Positions 12,701 to 28,049 are shown, counted from the first letter of the stretch. The stretch: 64,000 nucleotides of DNA from Hydractinia symbiolongicarpus (GCF_029227915.1 NC_079886.1:26080501-26144500), one strand, 5' to 3'. Translations and numbers: made by a program. Notes: generated by a model from the letters alone, not told the origin.

Positions 12701-15700
12701 GCTTTTAACAGTGAAACAATTGACTGTGGGACTTAATTGAAGTCATTTTGGACTGTGACCTAACAAATGTGATGAATGAGACAATTTGCCTCCATGAAAT
12801 AACATTCTTCTTAAATTGGCATGATTGCCGGTACTCAGCAATTACACTGGGCGCTGTGGTAGCGCTTCATTTCAAAGTGTAGATATATTAGTCATTTTTT
12901 ACTGTGGGACCAATCTTAGCCGTTATCCCACGCTGAAGAAATAGAGACAGTTTCAAAAACTACATTTCATTGACTTTCTAACGGTGTCAGCCCGTTTGAG
13001 TTATAACAGTTGGGTCACATTTTCGTACCAACATGTATTTAGCGATATTTTTCTGATATTACTAGGTTGCATCGCTTTTAACAGTGAAACGATTGACTGT
13101 GGGACTTAATTGAACTGATTTTGGACTGTGACCTTACAAATGTGATGAATGAGACAATTGGACTCCATGAAATAACATTCTTCTTAAATTGGCATGATTG
13201 CCGGAACTCAGCGGATAAACTGGGCGCTGTGGTAGCGCTTCATTTAAAAATGTAGATATATAAGTCATTTTTTACTGTGGGACCAATCCTAGCCGTTATC
13301 GCACGCCGAAGAAGTTGAGACATTTTCAAAAACTACATTTCATTGATTTTCTGACGGTATCAGTCCGTTTCAGTTAGAACGCTTGGGTCACATTTTCGTA
13401 CCAACATGTATTTAGCGATATTTTTCTGATATTACTAGGTTGCATCGCTTTTAACAGTGAAACAATTGACTGTGGGACTTAATTGAACTCATTTTGGACT
13501 GTGACCTAACAAATGTGATGAATGAGACAATTTGCCTCCATGAAATAACATTCTCCTTAAATTGGCATGATTGCCGGTACTCAGCATTTACACTGGGCGC
13601 TGTGGTAGCGCTTCATTTAAAAGTGTAGATATATTAGTCATTTTTTACTGTGGGACCAATCTTAGCCGTTATCCCACGCTGAAGAAATAGAGACAGTTTC
13701 AAAAACTACATTTCATTGACTTTCTAACGGTGTCAGCCCGTTTGAGTTATAACAGTTGGGTCACATTTTCGTACCAACATGTATTTAGCGATATTTTTCT
13801 GATATTACTAGGTTGCATCGCTTTTAACAGTGAAATGATTGACTGTGGGATTTAAATGAACTGATTTTGGACTTTAACTTTATCAATGTGATAATTGAGA
13901 CAATTGGACTCCATGAAATAACATTCTTCTTAAATTGGCATGATTGACGGAACTCAGCGATTACACTGGGCGCTGTGGTATCGCTTCATTTAATAATGTA
14001 GATAAATAAGTCACATTTTACTGTGGGTCCAATCCTAGCCGTTATCGCGCGCTGAAGAAATTGAGACAGTTTCAAAAACTACATTTCATTGACTTTCTAA
14101 CGGTATCAGTCATTTTCTGTTACAACGGTTGCGTCACATATTCGTACCAACATGTGTTTAGTGATATTTTTCTGATATTACTAGGTTGTATCGCTTTTAA
14201 CAGTGAAATGATTGACTGTGGGGCTTAATTGAACTGATTTCGGACTTTAACTTTATAAGTGTGATAATTGAGACAATTGAACTCCAAGAAATAAAATTAT
14301 TCTGAATTTGACGTGATTGCTAGAACTCAGCGACTACACTGCGCGCTGAGGTTAGCGCTTCATTTAATAATGTAGATATGTAAGTCATTTTTTTACTGTG
14401 GGACCAATCCTAACCGTTATCGCACGCTGATGAAATTGAGACAGTTTCAAAAACTATATTTCATTGACTTTCTAACGGTGTCAGCCCGTTTGAGTTATAA
14501 CAGTTGGGTCACATTTTCGTACCAACATGTAATTAGCGATATTTTTCTGATATTACTAGGTTGCATCGCTTTTAACAGTGAAACGATTGACTGTGGGACT
14601 TAATTGAACTGATTTTGGACTGTGACCTTACAAATGTGATGAATGAGACAATTGGACTCCATGAAATAACATTCTTCTTAAATTGGCATGATTGCCGGAA
14701 CTCAGCGGATAAACTGGGCGCTGTGGTAGCGCTTCATTTAAAAATGTAGATATATAAGTCGTTTTTTACTGTGGGACCAATCCTAGCCGCTATCGCACGC
14801 CGAGGAAGTTGAGACATTTCGAAAACTACATTTCATTGACTTTCTAACGGTATCAGTACGTTTAAGTTACAACGCTTGGGTCACATTTTCGTACCAACAT
14901 GTATTTAGCGATATTTTTCTGATATTACTAGGTTGCATCGCTTTTAACAGTGAAATGATTGACTGTTGGATTTAATTGAACTGATTTTGGACTTTAACTT
15001 TATCAATTTGATAATTGAGACAATTGGACTCCATGAAATAACATTCTTCTTAAATTGGCATGATTGACGGAACTCATCGATTACACTGTGCGCTGTGGTA
15101 GCGCTTCATTTAAAAATGTAGATCTATAAGACATTTTTTACTGTGGGACCTATCCTAGCCGTTATCGCACGCCGAAGAAGTTGAGACATTTTCGAAACCT
15201 ACATTTCATTGATTTTCTAACGGTATCAGTCCGTTTCTGTTACAACGGTTGCGTCACATATTCGTACCAACATGTATTTAGCGATATTTTTCAGATATTA
15301 CTAGGTTGCATTGCTTTTAACAGTGAAATGATTGACTGTGGGATTTAATTGAACTGATTTTGGACTTTAACTTTATCAATGTGATAATTGAGACAATTGG
15401 ACTCCATGAAATAACATTCTTCTTAAATTGGCATGATTGACGGAACTCAGCGTTTACACTGGGCGCTGTGGTATCGCTTCATTTAATAATGTAGATAAAT
15501 AAGTCACATTTTACTGTGGGTCCAATCCTAGCCGTTATCGCGCGCTGAAGAAATTGAGACAATTTCAAAAACTACATTTCATTGACTTTCTAACGGTATC
15601 AGTCCTTTTCTGTTACAACGGTTGCGTCACATATTCCTACCAACATGTGTTTAGTGATATTTTTCTGATATTACTAGGTTGTATCGCTTTTAACAGTGAA

Positions 15701-16529
15701 ATGATTGACAGTGGGGCTTAATTGAACTGATTTTGGACTTTAACTTTATAAGTGTGGTAATTGAGACAATTGGACTCCAAGAAATAACAATGTTCTGAAT
15801 TTGAAATGATTGCTAGAACACAGCGATTACACTGGGCGCTGTGGCAGCGCTTCATTTAAAAATGCAGATATGTAAGTCATTTTTTACTGTTGGACCAATC
15901 CTAGCCGTTATCGCACGCTGAAGAAAGTGAGACAGTTTCAAAAACTACATTTCATTGACTTTCTAACGGTGTCAGGCCGTTTGAGTTATAACAGTTGGGT
16001 CACATTTTCGTACCAACATGTATTTAGCGATATTTTTCTGATATTACTAGGTTGCATCGCTTTTAACAGTGAAACGATTGACTGTGGGACTTAATTGAAC
16101 TGATTTTGGACTGTGACCTTACAAATGTGATGAATGAGACAATTGGACTCCATGAAATAACATTATTTTTAAATTGGCATGATTGCCGGAACTCAGTGAT
16201 TACACTGGGCGCTGTGGTAGCGCTTCATTTAAAAATGTAGATATATAAGACATTTTTTACTGTGGGACCTATCCTAGCCGTTATCGCACGCCGAAGAAGT
16301 TGAGACATTTTCGAAACCCACATTTCATTGACTTTCTAACGGTATCAGTCCGTTTCTGTTACAACGGTTGCGTCACATATTCGTACCAACATGTATTTAG
16401 CGATATTTTTCTGATATTACTAGGTTGCATCGCTTTTAACAGTGAAATGATTGACTGTGGGATTTAAATGAACTGATTTTGGACTTTAAATTTATCAATG
16501 TGATAATTGAGACAATTGAACTCCATGAA

Positions 16530-18019
16530 ATAACATTCTTCTTAAATTGGCATGATTGACGGAACTCAGCGATTACACTGGGCGCTGTGGTATCGCTTCA
16601 TTTAATAATGTAGATAAATAAGTCACATTTTACTGTGGGTGCAATCCTACCCGTTATCGCTCGCTGAAGAAATTGAGAAGTTTCAAAAACTACATTTCAT
16701 TGACTTTCTAACGGTATCAGTCCTTTTCTGTTACAACGGTTGCGTCACATATTCGTAGCAACATGTGTTTAGTGATATTTTTCTGATATTACTAGGTTGT
16801 ATCGTTTTTAACAGTGAAATGATTGACTGTGGGGCTTAATTGAACTGATTTTGGACTTTAACTTTATAAGTGTGATAATTGAGACAATTGGACTCCAAGA
16901 AATAACAATGTTCTGAATTTGAAATGATTGCTAGAACACAGCGATTACACTGCGCGCTGTGGCAGCGCTTCATTTAAAAATGCAGATATGTAAGTCATTT
17001 TTTACTGTGGGACCAATCCTAGCCGTTATCGCATGCTGAAGAAATTGAGACTGTTTCCAAAACTACATTTCATTGACTTTTTAACGGTGTCAGCCCGTTT
17101 GAGTTATAACAGTTGGGTCACATGTTCGTACCAACATGTATTTAGCGATATTTTTCAGATATTACTAGGTTGTATCGCTTTTAACAGTGAAATGATTGAC
17201 TGTGGGATTTAATTGAACTGATTTTGGACTTTAACTTTATCAATGTGATAATTGAGACAATTGGACTCCATGAAATAACATTCTTCTTAAATTGGCATGA
17301 TTGACGGAACTCAGCGATTACACTGGGCGCTGTGGTATCGCTTCATTTAATAATGTAGATAAATAAGTCACATTTTACTGTGGGTGCAATCCTACCCGTT
17401 ATCGCTCGCTGAAGAAATTGAGAAGTTTCAAAAACTACATTTCATTGACTTTCTAACGGTATCAGTCCTTTTCTGTTACAACGGTTGCGTCACATATTCG
17501 TAGCAACATGTGTTTAGTGATATTTTTCTGATATTACTAGGTTGTATCGTTTTTAACAGTGAAATGATTGACTGTGGGGCTTAATTGAACTGATTTTGGA
17601 CTTTAACTTTATAAGTGTGATAATTGAGACAATTGGACTCCAAGAAATAACAATGTTCTGAATTTGAAATGATTGCTAGAACACAGCGATTACACTGGGC
17701 GCTGTGGCAGCGCTTCATTTAAAAATGCAGATATGTAAGTCATTTTTTACTGTGGGACCAATCCTAGCCGTTATCGCATGCTGAAGAAATTGAGACTGTT
17801 TCCAAAACTACATTTCATTGACTTTTTAACGGTGTCAGCCCGTTTGAGTTATAACAGTTGGGTCACATGTTCGTACCAACATGTATTTAGCGATATTTTT
17901 CAGATATTACTAGGTTGCATTGCTTTTAACAGTGAAATGATTGACTGATGGATTTAATTGAACTGATTTTGGACTTTAACTTTATCAATGTGATAATTGA
18001 GACAATTGGACTCCATGAA
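16530..18019 (+). repeat. Satellite A dimeric HOR, about 745 bp, two tandem copies
   Basis: Two tandem copies with a 745-bp shift. Private variants repeat in both: GGGTGCAATCCTACCCG at about 16638 and 17383, TCGTAGCAACATG at about 16754 and 17499, and a GCATGCTGAAG change at 17031 and 17776. The unit is two monomers minus about one base. Boundaries were assigned by eye to within about 50 bp. Confidence 0.82.
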
Positions 18020-18089
18020 ATAACATTCTTCTTAAATTGGCATGATTGACGGAACTCAGCGATTACACTGGGCGCTGTGGTATCGCTTC

Positions 18090-20030
18090 ATTTAATAATG
18101 TAGATATATAAGACATTTTTTACTGTGGGACCTATCCTAGCCGTTATCGCACGCCGAAGAAGTTGACACATTTTCAAAACCTACATTTCATTGACTTTCT
18201 AACGGTATCAGTCCGTTTCTGTTACAACGGTTGCGTCACATATTCGTACCAACATGTATTTAGCGATATTTTTCTGATATTACTAGGTTGCATCGCTTTT
18301 AACAGTGAAATGATTGACTGTGGGATTTAAATGAACCTATTTTGGACTTTAACTTTATCAATGTGATAATTGAGACAATTGAACTCCATGAAATAACATT
18401 CTTCTTAAATTGCCATGATTGACGGAACTCAGCGATTACACTGGGCGCTGTGGTATCGCTTCATTTAATAATGTAGATAAATAAGTCACATTTTACTGTG
18501 GGTCCAATCCTACCCGTTATCGCTCGCTGAAGAAATTGAGAAGTTTCAAAAACTACATTTCATTGACTTTCTAACGGTATCAGTCCTTTTCTGTTACAAC
18601 GGTTGCGTCACATATTTGTACGAACATGTGTTTAGTGATATTTTTCTGATATTACTAGGTTGTATCGCTTTTAACAGTGAAATGATTGACTGTGGGGCTT
18701 AATTGAACTGATTTTGGACTTTAACTTTATAAGTGTGATAATTGAGACAATTGGACTCCAAGAAATAACAATGTTCTGAATTTGAAATGATTGCTAGAAC
18801 ACAGCGATTACACTGGGCGCTGTGGCAGCGCTTCATTTAAAAATGCAGATATGTAAGTCATTTTTTACTGTGGGACCAATCCTAGCCGTTATCGCACGCT
18901 GAAGAAATTGAGACAGTTTCAAAAACTACATTTCATTGACTTTCTAACGGTGTCAGTCCGTTTGAGTTATAACAGTTGGGTCACATTTTCGTACCAACAT
19001 GTATTTAGCGATATTTTTCTGATATTACTAGGTTGCATCGCTTTTAACAGTGAAACGATTGACTGTGGGACTTAATTGAACTGATTTTGGACTGTGACCT
19101 TACAAATGTGATGAATGAGACAATTGCACTCCATGAAATAACATTCTTTTTAAATTGGCATGATTGCCGGAACTCAGCGATTACACTGGGCGCTGTGGTA
19201 GCGCTTCATTTAAAAATGTAGATATATAAGACATTTTTTACTGTGGGACCTATCCTAGCCGTTATCGCACGCCGAAGAAGTTGACACATTTTCAAAACCT
19301 ACATTTCATTGACTTTCTAACGGTATCAGTCCGTTTCTGTTACAACGGTTGCGTCACATATTCGTACCAACATGTATTTAGCGATATTTTTCTGATATTA
19401 CTAGGTTGCATCGCTTTTAACAGTGAAATGATTGACTGTGGGATTTAAATGAACCTATTTTGGACTTTAACTTTATCAATGTGATAATTGAGACAATTGA
19501 ACTCCATGAAATAACATTCTTCTTAAATTGCCATGATTGACGGAACTCAGCGATTACACTGGGCGCTGTGGTATCGCTTCATTTAATAATGTAGATAAAT
19601 AAGTCACATTTTACTGTGGGTCCAATCCTACCCGTTATCGCTCGCTGAAGAAATTGAGAAGTTTCAAAAACTACATTTCATTGACTTTCTAACGGTATCA
19701 GTCCTTTTCTGTTACAACGGTTGCGTCACATATTTGTACGAACATGTGTTTAGTGATATTTTTCTGATATTACTAGGTTGTATCGCTTTTAACAGTGAAA
19801 TGATTGACTGTGGGGCTTAATTGAACTGATTTTGGACTTTAACTTTATAAGTGTGATAATTGAGACAATTGGACTCCAAGAAATAACAATGTTCTGAATT
19901 TGAAATGATTGCTAGAACACAGCGATTACACTGGGCGCTGTGGCAGCGCTTCATTTAAAAATGCAGATATGTAAGTCATTTTTTACTGTGGGACCAATCC
20001 TAGCCGTTATCGCACGCTGAAGAAATTGAG
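18090..20030 (+). repeat. Satellite A trimeric HOR, about 1118 bp, two copies (second partial)
   Basis: The private variant GTTGACACATTTTC occurs at about 18163 and 19281. TTGTACGAACATGTG occurs in both copies near 18617 and 19735. The shift of about 1118 bp equals three monomers. Register is lost after about 20030-20100, where the second copy acquires a GTGTTCAGTGTTATT segment not found in the first. Confidence 0.82.
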
Positions 20031-22104
20031 ACTATTTCAAAAACTACATTTCATTGACTTTCTAACGGTGTCAGCCCGTTTGAGTTATAACAGTTGGGTC
20101 ACATTTTCGTACCAACATGTGTTCAGTGTTATTTTTGTGATATAACTAGGTTGTATCGCTTTTAACAGTGAAACGATTGACTGTGGGGCTTAATTGAACT
20201 GATTTTGGACTTTAACTTTATAAGTGTGATAATTGAGACAATTGGACTCCAAGAAATAACAATGTTCTGAATTTGAAATGATTGCTAGAACACAGCGATT
20301 ACACTGGGCGCTGTGGTAGCGCTTCATTTAAAAATGTAGATCTATAAGACATTTTTTACTGTGGGACCTATCCTAGCCGTTATCGCACACCGAAGAATTT
20401 GAGACATTTTCGAAACCTACATTTCATTGATTTTCTAACGGTATCAGTGCGTTTCTGTTACAACGGTTGCGTCACATATTCGTACCAACATGTATTTAGC
20501 GATATTTTTCTGATATTTCTAGGTTGCATCGCTTTTAACAGTGAAATGATTGACTGTGGGATTTAATTGAACTGATTTTGGACTTTAACTTTATCAATGT
20601 GATAATTGAGACAATTGGACTCCATGAAATAACATTCTTCTTAAATTGGCATGATTGACGGAACTCAGCGATTACACTGGGCGCTGTGGTATCGCTTCAT
20701 TTAATAATGTAGATAAATAAGTCACATTTTACTGTGGGTCCAATCCTAGCCTTTATCGCGCGCTGAAGAAATTGAGACAGTTTGAAAAACTACATTTCAT
20801 TGACTTTCTAACGGTATCAGTCCTTTTCTGTTACAACGGTTGCGTCATATATTCGTACCAACATGTGGTTAGTGATATTTTTCTGATATTACTAGGTTGT
20901 ATCGCTTTTAACAGTGAAATGATTGACTGTGGGGCTTAATTGAACTGATTTTGGACTTTAACTTTATAAGTATGATAATTGAGACAATTGGCTCCAAGAA
21001 ATAACAATGTTCTGAATTTGAAATGATTGCTAGAACACAGCGATTACACTGGGCGCTGTGGCAGCGCTTCATTTAAAAATGCAGATATGTAAGTCATTTT
21101 TTACTGTGGGACCAATCCTAGCCGTTATCGCACGCTGAAGAAATTGAGACAGTTTCAAAAACTACATTTCATTGACTTTCTAACGGTGTCAGCCCGTTTG
21201 AGTTATAACAGTTGGGTCACATTTTCGTACCAACATGTATTTAGCGATATTTTTCAGATATTACTAGGTTGCATTGCTTTTAACAGTGAAATGATTGACT
21301 GTGGGATTTAATTGAACTGATTTTGGACTTTAACTTTATCAATGTGATAATTGAGACAATTGGACTCCATGAAATAACATTCTTCTTAAATTGGCATGAT
21401 TGACGGAACTCAGCGATTACACTGGGCGCTGTGGTATCGCTTCATTTAATAATGTAGATAAATAAGTCACATTTTACTGTGGGTCCAATCCTAGCCGTTA
21501 TCGCGCGCTGAAGAAATTGAGACAATTTCAAAAACTACATTTCATTGACTTTCTAACGGTATCAGTCCTTTTCTGTTACAACGGTTGCGTCACATATTCC
21601 TACCAACATGTGTTTAGTGATATTTTTCTGATATTACTAGGTTGTATCGCTTTTAACAGTGAAATGATTGACAGTGGGGCTTAATTGAACTGATTTTGGA
21701 CTTTAACTTTATAAGTGTGATAATTGAGACAATTGGACTCCAAGAAATAACAATGTTTTGAATTTGAAATGATTGCTAGAACACAGCGATAACACTGGGC
21801 GCTGTGGCAGCGCTTCATTTAAAAATGCAGATATGTAAGTCATTTTTTACTGTGGGACCAATCCTAGCCGTTATCGCACGCTGAAGAAATTGAGACAGTT
21901 TCAAAAACTACATTTCATTGACTTTCTAACGGTGTCAGCCCGTTTGAGTTATAACAGTTGGGTCACATTTTCGTACCAACATGTATTTAGCGATATTTTT
22001 CTGATTCTACTAGGTTGCATCGCTTTTAACAGTGAAACGATTGACTGTGGGACTTAATTGAACTGATTTTGGACTGTGACCTTACAAATGTGATGAATGA
22101 GACA

Positions 22105-24433
22105 ATTGGACTCGATGAAATAACATTCTTTTTAAATTGGCATGATTGCCGGAACTCAGCGATTACACTGGGCGCTGTGGTAGCGCTTCATTTAAAAATG
22201 TAGATATATAAGACATTTTTTACTGTGGGACCTATCCTAGCCGTTATCGCACGCCGAAGAAGTTGAGACATTTTCGAAACCTACATTTCATTGACTTTCT
22301 AACGGTATCAGTCCGGTTCTGTTACAACAGTTGCGTCACATATTCGTACCAACATGTATTTAGCGATATTTTTCTGATATTACTAGGTTGCATCGCTTTT
22401 AACAGTGAAATGATTGACTGTGGGATTTAAATGAACTGATTTTTGACTTTAACTTTATCAATGTGATAATTGAGACAATTGAACTCCATGAAATAACATT
22501 CTTCTTAAATTGGCATGATTGACGGAACTCAGCGATTACACTGGGCGCTGTGGTATCGCTTCATTTAATAATGTAGATAAATAAGTCACATTTTACTGTG
22601 GGTCCAATCCTACCCGTTATCGCTCGCTGAAGAAATTGAGAAGTTTCAAAAACTACATTTCATTGACCTTCTAACGGTATCAGTCCTTTTCTGTTACAAC
22701 GGTTGCGTCACATATTCGTACCAACATGTGTTTAGTGATATTTTTCTGATATTACTAGGTTGTATCGCTTTTAACAGTGAAATGATTGACTGTGGGGCTT
22801 AATTGAACTGATTTTGGACTTTAACTTTATAAGTGTGATAATTGAGACAATTGGACTCCGAGAAATAACAATGTTCTGAATTTGAAATGATTGCTAGAAC
22901 ACAGCGATTACACTGGGCGCTGTGGCAGCGCTTCATTTAAAAATGCAGATATGTAAGTCATTTTTTACTGTGGGACCAATCCTAGCCGTTATCGCACGCT
23001 GAAGAAATTGAGACTATTTCAAAACCTACATTTCATTGACTTTCTAACGGTGTCAGCCCGTTTGAGTTATAACAGTTGGGTCACATTTTCGTACCAACAT
23101 GTGTTCAGTGTTATTTTTGTGATATAACTAGGTTGTATCGCTTTTAACAGTGAAACGATTGACTGTGGGGCTTAATTGAACTGATTTTGGACTTTAACTT
23201 TATAAGTGTGATAATTGAGACAATTGGACTCCAAGAAATAACAATGTTCTGAATTTGAAATGATTGCTAGAACACAGCGATTACACTGGGCGCTGTGGTA
23301 GCGCTTCATTTAAAAATGTAGATCTATAAGACATTTTTTACTGTGGGACCTATCCTAGCCGTTATCGCAAGCCGAAGAATTTGAGACATTTTCGAAACCT
23401 ACATTTCATTGATTTTCTAACGGTATCAGTCCGTTTCTGTTACAACGGTTGCGTCACATATTCGTACCAACATGTATTTAGCGATATTTTTCTGATATTT
23501 CTAGGTTGCATTGCTTTTAACAGTGAAATGATTGACTGTGGGATTTAATTGAACTGATTTTGGACTTTAACTTTTTCAATGTGATAATTGAGACAATTGG
23601 ACTCCATGAAATAACATTCTTCTTAAATTGGCATGATTGACGGAACTCAGCGATTACACTGGGCGCTGTGGTATCGCTTCATTTATTAATGTAGATAAAT
23701 AAGTCACATTTTACTGTGGGTCCAATCCTAGCCGTTATCGCGCGCTGAAGAAATTGAGACAGTTTCAAAAACTACATTTCATTGACTTTCTAACGGTGTC
23801 AGCCCGTTTGAGTTATAACAGTTGGGTCACATTTTCGTACCAACATGTATTTAGCGATATTTTTCTGATTCTACTAGGTTGCATCGCTTTTAACAGTGAA
23901 ACGATTGACTGTGGGACTTAATTGAACTGATTTTGGACTGTGACCTTACAAATGTGATAAATGAGACAATTGGACTCCATGAAATAACATTCTTTTTAAA
24001 TTGGCATGATTGCGGAACTCAGCGATTACACTGGGCGCTGTGGTAGCGCTTCATTTAAAAATGTAGATATATAAGACATTTTTTACTGTGGGACCTATCC
24101 TAGCCGTTATCGCACGCCGAAGAAGTTGAGACATTTTCGAAACCTACATTTCATTGACTTTCTAACGGTATCAGTCCGTTTCTGTTACAACGGTTGCGTC
24201 ACATATTCGTACCAACATGTATTTAGCGATATTTTTCTGATATTACTAGGTTGCATCGCTTTTAACAGTGAAATGATTGACTGTGGGATTTAAATGAACT
24301 GATTTTGGACTTTGACTTTATCAATGTGATAATTGAGACAATTGAACTCCATGAAATAACATTCTTCTTAAATTGGCATGATTGACGGAACTCAGCGATT
24401 ACACTGGGCGCTGTGGTATCGCTTCATTTAATA
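22105..24433 (+). repeat. Satellite A tandem duplication of 2329 bp, copy 1
   Basis: This long unit is followed immediately by a nearly identical copy. Shared private variants include GTCCGGTTCTG (22311 and 24640), GTGTTCAGTG (23101 and 25430), TGATTCTACTAGG, and a monomer missing one base in GATTGCGGAAC. The only differences seen by eye are single bases, for example CTCGATG against CTCCATG near 22115. The unit begins and ends inside monomers, so it is not a whole number of monomers at its join. Confidence 0.9.
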
Positions 24434-26762
24434 ATTGGACTCCATGAAATAACATTCTTTTTAAATTGGCATGATTGCCGGAACTCAGCGATTACACTGG
24501 GCGCTGTGGTAGCGCTTCATTTAAAAATGTAGATATATAAGACATTTTTTACTGTGGGACCTATCCTAGCCGTTATCGCACGCCGAAGAAGTTGAGACAT
24601 TTTCGAAACCTACATTTCATTGACTTTCTAACGGTATCAGTCCGGTTCTGTTACAACAGTTGCGTCACATATTCGTACCAACATGTATTTAGCGATATTT
24701 TTCTGATATTACTAGGTTGCATCGCTTTTAACAGTGAAATGATTGACTGTGGGATTTAAATGAACTGATTTTTGACTTTAACTTTATCAATGTGATAATT
24801 GAGACAATTGAACTCCATGAAATAACATTCTTCTTAAATTGGCATGATTGACGGAACTCAGCGATTACACTGGGCGCTGTGGTATCGCTTCATTTAATAA
24901 TGTAGATAAATAAGTCACATTTTACTGTGGGTCCAATCCTACCCGTTATCGCTCGCTGAAGAAATTGAGAAGTTTCAAAAACTACATTTCATTGACTTTC
25001 TAACGGTATCAGTCCTTTTCTGTTACAACGGTTGCGTCACATATTCGTACCAACATGTGTTTAGTGATATTTTTCTGATATTACTAGGTTGTATCGCTTT
25101 TAACAGTGAAATGATTGACTGTGGGGCTTAATTGAACTGATTTTGGACTTTAACTTTATAAGTGTGATAATTGAGACAATTGGACTCCGAGAAATAACAA
25201 TGTTCTGAATTTGAAATGATTGCTAGAACACAGCGATTACACTGGGCGCTGTGGCAGCGCTTCATTTAAAAATGCAGATATGTAAGTCATTTTTTACTGT
25301 GGGACCAATCCTAGCCGTTATCGCACGCTGAAGAAATTGAGACTATTTCAAAACCTACATTTCATTGACTTTCTAACGGTGTCAGCCCGTTTGAGTTATA
25401 ACAGTTGGGTCACATTTTCGTACCAACATGTGTTCAGTGTTATTTTTGTGATATAACTAGGTTGTATCGCTTTTAACAGTGAAACGATTGACTGTGGGGC
25501 TTAATTGAACTGATTTTGGACTTTAACTTTATAAGTGTGATAATTGAGACAATTGGACTCCAAGAAATAACAATGTTCTGAATTTGAAATGATTGCTAGA
25601 ACACAGCGATTACACTGGGCGCTGTGGTAGCGCTTCATTTAAAAATGTAGATCTATAAGACATTTTTTACTGTGGGACCTATCCTAGCCGTTATCGCAAG
25701 CCGAAGAATTTGAGACATTTTCGAAACCTACATTTCATTGATTTTCTAACGGTATCAGTCCGTTTCTGTTACAACGGTTGCGTCACATATTCGTACCAAC
25801 ATGTATTTAGCGATATTTTTCTGATATTTCTAGGTTGCATTGCTTTTAACAGTGAAATGATTGACTGTGGGATTTAATTGAACTGATTTTGGACTTTAAC
25901 TTTTTCAATGTGATAATTGAGACAATTGGACTCCATGAAATAACATTCTTCTTAAATTGGCATGATTGACGGAACTCAGCGATTACACTGGGCGCTGTGG
26001 TATCGCTTCATTTATTAATGTAGATAAATAAGTCACATTTTACTGTGGGTCCAATCCTAGCCGTTATCGCGCGCTGAAGAAATTGAGACAGTTTCAAAAA
26101 CTACATTTCATTGACTTTCTAACGGTGTCAGCCCGTTTGAGTTATAACAGTTGGGTCACATTTTCGTACCAACATGTATTTAGCGATATTTTTCTGATTC
26201 TACTAGGTTGCATCGCTTTTAACAGTGAAACGATTGACTGTGGGACTTAATTGAACTGATTTTGGACTGTGACCTTACAAATGTGATAAATGAGACAATT
26301 GGACTCCATGAAATAACATTCTTTTTAAATTGGCATGATTGCGGAACTCAGCGATTACACTGGGCGCTGTGGTAGCGCTTCATTTAAAAATGTAGATATA
26401 TAAGACATTTTTTACTGTGGGACCTATCCTAGCCGTTATCGCACGCCGAAGAAGTTGAGACATTTTCGAAACCTACATTTCATTGACTTTCTAACGGTAT
26501 CAGTCCGTTTCTGTTACAACGGTTGCGTCACATATTCGTACCAACATGTATTTAGCGATATTTTTCTGATATTACTAGGTTGCATCGCTTTTAACAGTGA
26601 AATGATTGACTGTGGGATTTAAATGAACTGATTTTGGACTTTGACTTTATCAATGTGATAATTGAGACAATTGAACTCCATGAAATAACATTCTTCTTAA
26701 ATTGGCATGATTGACGGAACTCAGCGATTACACTGGGCGCTGTGGTATCGCTTCATTTAATA
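24434..26762 (+). repeat. Satellite A tandem duplication of 2329 bp, copy 2
   Basis: Second copy of the unit at 22105-24433. The join at about 24432-24438 reads TTCATTTAATAATTGGACTCC. A monomer normally continuing TAATGTAGAT instead jumps into the ATTGGACTCC start of another monomer, with a few bases (AAT) common to both sides. The small overlap fits end joining or template switching at microhomology rather than homologous exchange in register. Confidence 0.9.
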
Positions 26763-28049
26763 ATGTAGATAAATAAGTCACATTTTACTGTGGGTCCAAT
26801 CCTACCCGTTATCGCTCGCTGAAGAAATTGAGAAGTTTCAAAAACTACATTTCATTGACTTTCTAACGGTATCAGTCCTTTTCTGTTACAACGGTTGCGT
26901 CACATATTCGTACCAACATGTGTTTAGTGATATTTTTCTGATATTACTAGGTTGTATCGCTTTTAACAGTGAAATGATTGACTGTGGGGCTTAATTGAAC
27001 TGATTTGGGACTTTAACTTTATAAGTGTGATAATTGAGACAATTGGACTCCAAGAAATAACAATGTTCTGAATTTGAAATGATTGCTAGAACACAGCGAT
27101 TACACTGGGCGCTGTGGCAGCGCTTCATTTAAAAATGCAAATATGTAAGTCATTTTTTACTGTGGGACCAATCCTAGCCGTTATCGCACGCTGAAGAAAT
27201 TGAGACTGTTTCAAAAACTACATTTCATTGACTTTCTAACGGTGTCAGCCCGTTTGAGTTATAACAGTTGGGTCACATGTTCGTACCAACATGTATTTAG
27301 CGATATTTTTCAGATATTACTAGGTTGCATTGCTTTTAACAGTGAAATGATTGACTGTGGGATTTAATTGAACTGATTTTGGACTTTAACTTTATCAATG
27401 TGATAATTGAGACAATTGGACTCCATGAAATAACATTCTTCTTAAATTGGCATGATTGACGGAACTCAGCGATTACACTGGGCGCTGTGGTATCGCTTCA
27501 TTTAATAATGTAGATAAATAAGTCACATTTTACTGTGGGTCCAATCCTAGCCGTTATCGCGCGCTGAAGAAATTGAGACAATTTCAAAAACTACATTTCA
27601 TTGACCTTCTAACGGTATCAGTCCTTTTCTGTTACAACGGTTGCGTCACATATTCCTACCAACATGTGTTTAGTGATATTTTTCTGATATTACTAGGTTG
27701 TATCGCTTTTAACAGTGAAATGATTGACAGTGAGGCTTAATTGAACTGATTTTGGACTTTAACTTTATAAGTGTGATAATTGAGACAATTGGACTCCAAG
27801 AAATAACAATGTTCTGAATTTGAAATGATTGCTAGAACACAACGATTACACTGGGCGCTGTGGCAGCGCTTCATTTAAAAATGCAGATATGTAAGTCATT
27901 TTTTACTGTGGGACCAATCCTAGCCGTTATCGCACGCTGAAGAAATTGAGACAGTTTCGAAAACTACATTTCATTGACTTTCTAACGGTGTCAGCCCGTT
28001 TGAGTTATAACAGTTGGGTCACATTTTCGTACCAACATGTATTTAGCGA

